DNA of 64,000 nt from Aculops lycopersici (lineage: Eukaryota; Arthropoda; Arachnida; Trombidiformes; Eriophyidae): contig WNKI01000001.1 of the NCBI GenBank assembly GCA_015350385.1, forward strand, positions 11,963,329-12,027,328, given 5' to 3'. The notes beneath the pieces were generated by a model. It searched no databases, had not been told where the DNA came from, and saw only the letters and a list, made by a program, of their open reading frames with translations. Of this stretch, positions 44,701-52,982 are shown piece by piece (within the stretch, counting starts at the first letter, position 1; each line of letters starts with the position of its first letter). A program made the translations under genes and the position numbers.

Positions 44701-46422
44701 TACTTGACGCTCGTTGTCCGGCCACTTGTTGCACTTCTCGCCCGGCTCCTCGAGAGTGGTGTGCACTTCGAGGCTTCAAGCTAGAGGTTTGATTCGTGCG
44801 ATCGTTCGCAGGTGATTGACACAAATTCCGCTCAATGGCCGGCACTGACCGCCGCGCGTCTTTGCAGCGACACTACTTGTTGCTCCAACTTCACGGTTCG
44901 AACCAACTCTAAACCTCCCAACTCTCTCGAGACTTTCGCGCGGTTAATTAGGCAAGAAAGTGGACGTTGGCTAGATAGATTTGCTGGTACATGACTTACC
45001 TTCAGTATGGAGGCAGTCAAGGGTTGCTTGGTCGGTCTGCAAGTGAACGAGACTCCCACAATTGGCTCCGACGCTGACTCTCTCACACATACAGTTGCCA
45101 TCAAGCACATCGGCGATGCGCCACCTGAACAGGTGGTCGTTGTGCGCATGCTCATCTGGTTTAACAGTGGCTACAAGTCGCTTTCACCTGTGGCTTTTCT
45201 TGGCGAATGAGAAGAAGGAGAAGAAGACCTGAAGGAAGAGGGTGGCCACAAAGTAGATGCTCTCTTCTTTTTCGTGTAAATCATGCTCGACTTCGCGGTC
45301 TCCCCTTGGGAGCGAGTCTCACTTGCTCGCTAGTTTATGGAGCAAAAGAGTCTTCTATGACAAATGCAAATTGGATCACCCGAAGAGTGCAAGCGACAAT
45401 TCAAAATCGGCCAGCAGAAAGCGTGCAGCCCACCGATATAGACAGACAAGCAACAATCAACAGGTGCGAGCACATCCACTCGAGTGTCTAGCCAGCCAAC
45501 AACGTGACCTTCGAGGGATTGAATTTAGTTGGCCACTTAGCTATTGGCGACAACATTGAGCCATTCAAGTAAGAAGTAACCTTTGCTTAAAGTTTGGTCT
45601 GCTAAGAAAGAGAGTGAGATAGATAGAGAGAGAGAATTCAAAGTGGAGCAGCCAGTTAGCTTGGTGTCGGTGTCGGTGTAGCTGGCAGGTATCGTCTTGG
45701 CAAGTGTCGTCTTGGTGGCCGCAAACAAATCGAGTGTGACAAATTGGATTGTACAAGTCTTTACGCTCTCCATTACTGTGGCCTGCTCTTCCATTGCTTC
45801 GCCTCATGACACCTGAGGCGAGACTTGGTGGTGGTTGTTGTGGCGGTGACACAACCGCCTCATTCGCACTCCTACATGGAGCCGCATGCAAACTTTACCA
45901 CGGCCACCAAGGACGCCGATGATAACAACGACAATTGCGAGAAACCTTTTTGCTTGGCCGAGAGAAAAGTCCATTAGTCTCTCTGGGTATTCAGAGGAGA
46001 GTTTCACTCAAATTACTATTAAAGCAATAGACCAAGTTTAGTCGAAGCAATCGAAGCGAAGAGGGGGACAAGCGAAGTGAAGTGAGCAAGTGAGTGGATG
46101 GGAGAGAAAGAGGCGAACAGGAACACGAAGGTTACTCCGCAAACTACAAACACCAACCAAAGTGACAGCAAGCAATTCAATTAGCCAGCCAGCCAGACAG
46201 TCGGACGAGGACGGGACAACAAGTCGCTGCCAATACAATTGTTGCTCATGTTAGCTCAGTCTGAGTCTCCAACTTTCAAGCTCGAGTTTTCTAGTTGCGC
46301 AACTTGGCGCCTCTAACTTTAGGGAGGCCAGCAGCGGTGCAACATCAGATTGCAGAGTAAACAACAACAAGCGGTCCGTTATCACACCAAAGTGGTTGAT
46401 TTAATAGGTCAACAAATCAAAA
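41378..46422. other. 5-kb region without a supported gene
   Basis: It contains the defensin-like promoter, a (GTC)n microsatellite at 41675-41709, and several copies of the GCAACAAGTGG word (42404, 43818, 44722). A possible exon at 45000-45132 has splice-like borders readable on both strands. Other open frames (44203-44766 minus, 42130-42633 plus) show no domains. The right part presumably holds the leader of the 46423 gene. Confidence 0.5.
41576..41584 (-). promoter_or_regulatory. TATA box of the defensin-like gene
   Basis: TATAAATAG on the minus strand lies about 200 bp upstream of the ATG, predicting a transcription start near 41550. The same nonamer precedes the candidate secreted-protein exon at 61165-61368. 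Confidence 0.6.
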
Positions 46423-49400
46423 ATGGGCACCTTGAGATTGTATCCGCCACTTCCGGCGGGCGAAGGTGAGTGGCGCAGAAAGTTGGGAGCGAAACTGGAG
46501 AAACTAGGCGCCAAGATTAGCAAAAAACAAGCAGAAAACCCAGCAAGTAACATGGAAATTGGGCGACAGAAACCAAGAAAACAGCAAAAAGCTGAAATAA
46601 GTGAGCTCGAATGTTTGAGAAGAGCAAGCGAACGAGGAATGAAACGACAACAACAAGACACTCGAGTTTGCCGAACTGATTGTTGGGCAAAGGAAACAAC
46701 AACAACAGCAACAATGATAATAACAAAACCAATGTACAAACAATTGGAGCAGCCAAGAGAATTGATTCAATCGATAGATGACAACACTCAAGTAGATCTA
46801 GTGGCACCAAGACTCAGGAATCCTACAGTCGTACATAGGAGAACTAGAAACTCGCCAGATAAACAAACGCCCAGTTGCTCATATACAAACCAAAGGACGG
46901 AGAGGAGAAGGAGCATGACAGATTTCAGGCATCGTAACTCAATTAGTCAATTGTTATCGGCGTCAAGTTTGTGTTATCGTCACTTAGTCACATTGTTAGC
47001 GTGGTTGTTATTTATCCTCCTGTTGGCCCATCTGAGCCCAAGAGGCAGTTTTGTAAGTGGATCTGATGACAATGTTAGTGATTCTAGATGGAGGCCACTT
47101 GTTGCGCTGGCAGGAGTGGCAACGGCAACAACGGGAACAGAGCTACCAGAGAGCGAAAGATCAAACTTCGAGCTAATTAGCAGCCAGCACTCGCCGCTTA
47201 GTACGACATTGCACTTTACCCGAAAGCAACGCCCCCTTGATCCCGGAGTCCACTGGCGGGCCACTAGGGCAGCGGCAAGTGGACCTCGGCCAAATACAAA
47301 GTTTGTCTACGATCTGTTGCCATCTCTCACAATGTCGGACAGTCAGACGAGGCAGAGAGGCAACGATCGCAGACTAACAACCACTACCACGACAACGAGA
47401 AGGCCACCTGTTAATCTGACTCTAACGGGACCGGTGCCAGATTTAACGAAACGGAGTATGGCAGGCGAAAGTTTGCAGTTCGACGATGATTTTGAAGATG
47501 ACTCAGCGGGGTTAATGTTCAAGGTCAATGAGCGCGATCCCACAACACCGGCCACTTCATCCGCGAATCCAATGCTCGTCTCACCCACAGATCGAGATGA
47601 ATTTGTAGTTGGCAAGGATTTTCTATCTCCCAAAATTAGAGATGCTTTAGATAGATATCATACAAATTCATTCACCACCCTTGAATCTACCTTGGGCCTG
47701 GATTCAGCCACCACTCCCGCACCACCTGTTAGATTTATTTTTCACAATCGAACTTCCGGCTCTCGAGAACACGAGCCGGTTGTTGTTAGTTCGGTCCAAC
47801 TGACACCGATTTCGTTCAATGCAAATCAACCAACTGAACCTAATTCAACCAACAACGCGAGAGCATCACTTCTTCATGGCTTAAACAAGAGCGAGAACGA
47901 TACAAATCGACTGATAGCTCCAGCCAACTTTCCCGGAACTCTCGAACGCCGCGACGAGGGGGTGCGACGGTCAGTGGGCGTGGAAGTCAACCCAATCTTT
48001 TTGGCGAACGACGTGAGAGTTCGGAGTGACCTGTTAATCATTGCGAGCAACGAGCATTCACCAGTCGCTGGACTGCAAGTCAAGAGTTTGAGCGGAAGTT
48101 ACGAACCGAACGAGTCTAAGAACCACTCAACATACTATAAAAGAGGCTCACTTGATTCAGAAACAACATCCGACTGGTCTCCAGCGCAGAGAATCAATCT
48201 TTCCAAGAAAAAGCTAATGGACGAAGACAATGAGGATCAGCTGCGATGGCGTCTATTGGGCAGTAACTCGACTAACGATTACGTCACAGGCATTTCGAAA
48301 GAGAGCGCAGGATTGTACGGTCGGATTGATTCGCCACACCACCACCACCACCACTACCATCGCCATCACCAACAACAACATCAGCTCGTCGGTCTCAAAA
48401 ATCACCAACAACAAGTGTCAAGTCAGTGGACAAAAAGCAAAGAGCTTGATGACGGCAGCGGCAGTGGCATTGGTAATGCTAATGGTGATTACGACACAAG
48501 CAACAACGAGCTCGACTCGCCGGCGTTGGAAACTTCGTCGTCGTCGCTTCAGGTGGCCCATCACAAGCTGAGACAATCAACGGCAGCAACCAACGAGCGA
48601 AACGGAAACAATGACATTAGCAAAACCAAAAGCTCCATTAAACCATTCGGGTTGCTGAAAGCCCAACCGGACGAGGAGGAGGAGGCTGCCTCGACTAGAT
48701 GGGCGGATGTCGTGAGCCGACGGCCACCGTTCAAGAGCAATGAGTTCAGGTTCAAGAAGAAGGTTGGCTTATTCAAGTCCGCCGAGGCCGCATCGCCGGG
48801 AATTCGGGTAACCATTGGCGAGGGTACACGACCCTTGATGTTGAACAGTCGCGGGTTGATTACCGCGATCAAGCGGCAACCAGCGCAACGCCCCTCTGCT
48901 CGACCATACAACCCGTCGTCATTGGCTAGTCAGACTAGCTTCTCGTTGAGTCCAATAGAAACGCTGACGGCCACAAATTCAAGTAGCAAACGTCCCCCAC
49001 TTCAATCGGACACATGGGACGAGGTTGATCCGCCAACGAGGCGACGGCCTGGCGGGCACATGAACACAACCCATCTACATTCATTTCTAGAATCTGGAAG
49101 CACCGCTACCACTTTCACCGATCTCATGGATTCAAGCAACAGTCCGAAGGCTCCCTATGCAACTGAGAGCCTATCAAATGGAAGTCACCAGCAGCACACT
49201 AGCTCGACAACGCCAATGAGCTTGGTGACTAACGATGCTGACGACACTAATGAAATCGATCAAAATGTAAACAAAACTATGGGAAACAGTCACCTGTTCA
49301 CTCATAATCCGCCATACAAGCAGCACCTATTGCCAGCAATAACGGCAGCCACTACCTCCACAATTCCACGCCAGCCGACCACGAGCAAAGTGCCACCAAG

Positions 49401-52194
49401 ACCAACCGGAAGTAGACCGACAAACTCTACAAAACGACCGGCTCACGGCGAGCCTCACAAGCAGCAGAATGTTGTCCATCGGCACGAGTTGCAGGGTAGC
49501 GAAAATCAACACAAGGTTAGTCATGAGTCTCCACCTTACGATCATCCCACCAGTGGCTACTCAAACTTGGGATCGGATGGATCAAAAGCCCCCTCCTATT
49601 CAACGCCAATGAATCAACTCGGCTCAAGTTCAATAAGTCAAACCACAGCAAGCTATGGTGCCAACAGTAACAAGCCCACGAAACTTAGACAGAAGATTCA
49701 GAGTCTATTGATAGGAAAGATAATGAAGAATACGTATCAAAATGGAGTTAAAGCTAGTCAACAGTCACAGCTAGCTCATGGTCAGCAGCATCAGCAAACA
49801 GCATCGAGTCCAATGCCATTATTATCGACCACAGTGACCAACAATGTGGCCAACCTGCTTGCAGCAAAGTTGAGCTCTCTTGTTGCGAAGCCATCGCCGC
49901 TCTTCGGCTCTCCCTCTTCGTTTGTCGGTCCCATGAGGCCAACGCACAACAAATTCAAGAATCGAGTTCCCAATCCATTTGTCACTCCAAGTGGCACTAA
50001 CATTCACCGTCGCACAACAGGTGTGGGTCCGTTGCTAGTTTCCGGTTTCATCTATGGCCTCAGCATGCTGCCCGCTCTAATGGCTTTAACTGGCATCAAT
50101 CCACTTGCAGCCATCGGTGGCGACTCAGGTTCCTCATCGATGGCCTCGTCGTTGGCCGCCAACAGACAAGGCGGTAGCTCGCCCGACAAGAGACCAAAAG
50201 CGCAGTTGAGTTCAGGAAGTCGGCCGACCTCTCTGCTAGCCCTAGCCCCTAATACTGCACCCGAGCCTCATTATGGTTATCTAATACCTCTACTGACTGC
50301 CGCAGCTGCCGGCTCCTCGCTTGACCCCGAATCAGACAACCACATGCGCCACCCTAGACCTCACCATCTGCGAGCTCAAGAGGGCGTGCCGAGTTCACTA
50401 AAGTCGCTGTATGCCCCGCCGCCCACAATACTGTCGCCACCTGTTGTCAGCTCCACCGCACTCACAAGTGGCGGCGACTTGGACGACGGAGTAGGCATCG
50501 GAAGTGATTTGAGCAACCTAATTAGCATAGACGAGCTACCGACGCCACCATCGAGTAACGAAGAGGATGAGCCGATGAATGAGGCCAGTTACCTGGCCTT
50601 TGGATCGGGCAAGTCGCAGACACGCCAGATCCAAAGGCCGAGCGACGAGCCCAACGAACACCAATCATTGGCACTGAGCTCAAGCCAACCTCGGCCCGAT
50701 CGAGCGGAAATGCCATCGCAACGCATTCGTCGCCACCGAAAGCCAGGTCAGCAGCAAAATATGGCACAAAACAGTAGGCCAGACGATGAGACCAACTCCC
50801 CGCACTCGTTTAGTCACGGCGCTCTAAACGGTAGCTCTCGGATTCTTCAACAACAACATCATAGGGAATCCTCACCCTCAAATCCCACCTTCAACTATCG
50901 AACTTCTCACTCTCAATCGACGGGGAGCTTGAGAAATCAGCGAACTCGAAATCAAGTGCACCCATCGCGTCACTTGTCATCGTCCTCGTCGTCCATGTCG
51001 CCAAATCGATTGACGTTGGGTGGCGGTTGTGGTGGCGACACTGAGCTACCTGGCCAATTGTTTGCCCCAATTACTCCGCTCCGACTAACTGGAGCACCGA
51101 CGCTCTTGTTTACTAGCACAGCTTCACCTCCTCCATCTTCACCCATCGCAACAACAAGTGGCCACGAAGATAGCAGGCACATTCTAAAGCAACAAGTTTC
51201 TTCTCAGGCGTCCGCATCAAACTCGCTGATTGCCTTGCACCCTGAGGAGCAGCAGCAGCAGCAGAGAAAACATCAACGAAGTCCAATGGCGTCGACAAAT
51301 TGGAGACAGCACAACAACTTTCCCATGAGACTCCACCAGGACCAATCGCAACTCTCAGGTGGTCAGCCTAAGACGAACACCGTCGTCCTGCTTGGTCCAT
51401 ACAGTCCAAGTCTTGCTACAGATACTGCGGGAGCAATAGATCATCTAAGTGAGGATCAATATGCGCAACGGCGCCGCCGAAACCTGAGCAACAACCAACA
51501 AAGCGGCGCCAACAAGTGGTCGTTGAATTTGGGCAACACACCGCCGCATAGTGCCACGATAGCTCAGCAATTTCAGGCCGACGGGCCCAAATTGCAGGTT
51601 GGCTATACGCTAAACTATGGCGATCATAGTGAGCTCAATGGTGGTGGCAGCGGCTACGGCAGTAACTCCATCGAGGCATCGACCGACTGGCGAGCGATAG
51701 AGCCGCCGCATTCTTCATCGTCCATCGGCGGCGAGGAAATCGTCAGGGGCAGGTGGGAGAGACAGCAAAACGAAGATGAACTTCGATCAGATGCCTTGGA
51801 AACGGCGAAACAAAGGTTCCCGGTTACAATGACGACGGCAGCAACCGGTACAGCTAGACCGCGCATCAACAAGTGGTCAGTGCGCCACAAAGGTGCTTCT
51901 AATCAATCTCAAACGAGCGGCAAGTGGCGAGATCGCGGACAAAAAAGTGGAAAGTCATCGACAAAAACAATGAGAGACCGGAAATCGATTTCGTCGGGTG
52001 GTTTCTCTTTGGCCCACCAGTCACATAAAAGCAACGCAACAACCGAGCGACCGCCAAGTTCCGCGCTCGACGAGGGACAATCCGAACTCCAATTAGCCCA
52101 TTCGATGGCCATGGGCTCGAGAATACTCAACGAACCGCTCATAGGTAGTAAGATGAACTCCACTGCCACCACAACTCGGCGACCGGATAGGTAA
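46423..52194 (+). CDS. Giant low-complexity secreted or anchored protein
   Basis: An uninterrupted frame of 1923 codons, not recognised. The first ATG is at 46423. An ATG at 46915 (residue 165) would put the hydrophobic segment HLVTLLAWLLFILLLAHL (residues 187-204) as an N-terminal signal peptide and may be the true start. The rest is rich in Ser, Thr, Asn, Gln, Pro and His, with many NxS/T sequons, a His-rich cluster near residue 640, basic clusters, and a second hydrophobic stretch near residues 1200-1225 (VSGFIYGLSMLPALMAL) that could span a membrane. No known domain was seen. Such an ORF by chance is implausible. A possible donor (GATAG/GTAAGA, 52190) overlaps the stop, but AATAAA at 52307 favours ending here. 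Confidence 0.75.
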   Translation: MGTLRLYPPLPAGEGEWRRKLGAKLEKLGAKISKKQAENPASNMEIGRQKPRKQQKAEISELECLRRASERGMKRQQQDTRVCRTDCWAKETTTTATMIITKPMYKQLEQPRELIQSIDDNTQVDLVAPRLRNPTVVHRRTRNSPDKQTPSCSYTNQRTERRRSMTDFRHRNSISQLLSASSLCYRHLVTLLAWLLFILLLAHLSPRGSFVSGSDDNVSDSRWRPLVALAGVATATTGTELPESERSNFELISSQHSPLSTTLHFTRKQRPLDPGVHWRATRAAASGPRPNTKFVYDLLPSLTMSDSQTRQRGNDRRLTTTTTTTRRPPVNLTLTGPVPDLTKRSMAGESLQFDDDFEDDSAGLMFKVNERDPTTPATSSANPMLVSPTDRDEFVVGKDFLSPKIRDALDRYHTNSFTTLESTLGLDSATTPAPPVRFIFHNRTSGSREHEPVVVSSVQLTPISFNANQPTEPNSTNNARASLLHGLNKSENDTNRLIAPANFPGTLERRDEGVRRSVGVEVNPIFLANDVRVRSDLLIIASNEHSPVAGLQVKSLSGSYEPNESKNHSTYYKRGSLDSETTSDWSPAQRINLSKKKLMDEDNEDQLRWRLLGSNSTNDYVTGISKESAGLYGRIDSPHHHHHHYHRHHQQQHQLVGLKNHQQQVSSQWTKSKELDDGSGSGIGNANGDYDTSNNELDSPALETSSSSLQVAHHKLRQSTAATNERNGNNDISKTKSSIKPFGLLKAQPDEEEEAASTRWADVVSRRPPFKSNEFRFKKKVGLFKSAEAASPGIRVTIGEGTRPLMLNSRGLITAIKRQPAQRPSARPYNPSSLASQTSFSLSPIETLTATNSSSKRPPLQSDTWDEVDPPTRRRPGGHMNTTHLHSFLESGSTATTFTDLMDSSNSPKAPYATESLSNGSHQQHTSSTTPMSLVTNDADDTNEIDQNVNKTMGNSHLFTHNPPYKQHLLPAITAATTSTIPRQPTTSKVPPRPTGSRPTNSTKRPAHGEPHKQQNVVHRHELQGSENQHKVSHESPPYDHPTSGYSNLGSDGSKAPSYSTPMNQLGSSSISQTTASYGANSNKPTKLRQKIQSLLIGKIMKNTYQNGVKASQQSQLAHGQQHQQTASSPMPLLSTTVTNNVANLLAAKLSSLVAKPSPLFGSPSSFVGPMRPTHNKFKNRVPNPFVTPSGTNIHRRTTGVGPLLVSGFIYGLSMLPALMALTGINPLAAIGGDSGSSSMASSLAANRQGGSSPDKRPKAQLSSGSRPTSLLALAPNTAPEPHYGYLIPLLTAAAAGSSLDPESDNHMRHPRPHHLRAQEGVPSSLKSLYAPPPTILSPPVVSSTALTSGGDLDDGVGIGSDLSNLISIDELPTPPSSNEEDEPMNEASYLAFGSGKSQTRQIQRPSDEPNEHQSLALSSSQPRPDRAEMPSQRIRRHRKPGQQQNMAQNSRPDDETNSPHSFSHGALNGSSRILQQQHHRESSPSNPTFNYRTSHSQSTGSLRNQRTRNQVHPSRHLSSSSSSMSPNRLTLGGGCGGDTELPGQLFAPITPLRLTGAPTLLFTSTASPPPSSPIATTSGHEDSRHILKQQVSSQASASNSLIALHPEEQQQQQRKHQRSPMASTNWRQHNNFPMRLHQDQSQLSGGQPKTNTVVLLGPYSPSLATDTAGAIDHLSEDQYAQRRRRNLSNNQQSGANKWSLNLGNTPPHSATIAQQFQADGPKLQVGYTLNYGDHSELNGGGSGYGSNSIEASTDWRAIEPPHSSSSIGGEEIVRGRWERQQNEDELRSDALETAKQRFPVTMTTAATGTARPRINKWSVRHKGASNQSQTSGKWRDRGQKSGKSSTKTMRDRKSISSGGFSLAHQSHKSNATTERPPSSALDEGQSELQLAHSMAMGSRILNEPLIGSKMNSTATTTRRPDR

Positions 52195-52306
52195 GATTCA
52201 ATTGATTTTTTCAATCAATTCGCTTAGAGAGTGTATGTGTTTATGAGTGTTGACAGCGCACAAGCTTTAGTGTAATTTGTTTAGTCGCCGGAGTAGCAGT
52301 TGTTTC

Positions 52307-52318
52307 AATAAATTTATT
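52307..52318. terminator. Palindromic bidirectional poly(A) signal
   Basis: AATAAATTTATT is a perfect 12-bp palindrome and gives AATAAA on both strands. It serves the plus-strand giant gene and the minus-strand gene ending at 52317, whose TAA stop (52319-52317) overlaps it. Confidence 0.6.
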
Positions 52319-52721
52319 AAAAGTCATGTTTTATCAAATCGAAACTGAAGTCGATGCACAAGATTAGACAGTTATATTCTTGTTTGGATACAAACACTTG
52401 TTGGCAGCCTTCCATAGGTAGCGCAAAAAGTGATCTTCTTTTTAGGGCGGAAGCTTTTTGCTCAGTGGTTTCCCACCACTTCTTCATCATCGGCTCACCC
52501 AAAAACTCATTCTTAGTTTGACTCTCTGGTTTGCCAGAAAATTCATATTGTTTATCCTCTCTGAAAAGCTCAATTGAATCATCTGTCGTATGGTCGAATA
52601 GATCGAAACTCCAGGCGTTGATTTCCTTTGCCATATCATGAATGAGATGGCATTTCTTTTCCTCTGAACTAAATTCAAATAGAATCGACCTTGTCTCCAG
52701 CTCCCCCATTGAAGAGATCAT
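52317..52721 (-). CDS. Orphan small protein
   Basis: A 134-residue frame from the ATG at 52719-52721. The frame stays open for 20 codons upstream without ATG and reaches an acceptor-like TGTGCAG near 52776, so an upstream exon is possible. The sequence is ordinary globular protein (ELETRSILFEFSSEEKK, MAKEINAWSFDLFDH, GCQQVFVSKQEYNC) without low complexity, which argues for a real gene. I do not recognise the family. It lies head-to-tail behind the aminopeptidase gene. Confidence 0.55.
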   Translation of the reverse strand: MISSMGELETRSILFEFSSEEKKCHLIHDMAKEINAWSFDLFDHTTDDSIELFREDKQYEFSGKPESQTKNEFLGEPMMKKWWETTEQKASALKRRSLFALPMEGCQQVFVSKQEYNCLILCIDFSFDLIKHDF

Positions 52722-52982
52722 ACATAGCCGACAAAGCAGCAAACGCTTGTCCCTGGTAAGTGAAACTATGTACCTGCACAATTCATGAAGTGTTAACTCA
52801 CCTCAATTTGCGCTCCTAAATAATCTCATCTCATCTGATTAGAGTAGCTTAATGTGACCTTGTTATTTGATCAATTTTATTCGATGATGTTAAACTAAAT
52901 GGTATACTTGAGTATGTGATTACATTAGCGGAATGCATATAATTTGTTCGCGGCATTACCGTAGATGATCCTAGCGAAATAG

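Noticed and set aside
44203..44766. 187-codon minus-strand frame
   Set aside because: No ATG with good context, no domain, and low-complexity GCCGGC/GGCTGG-type repeats.
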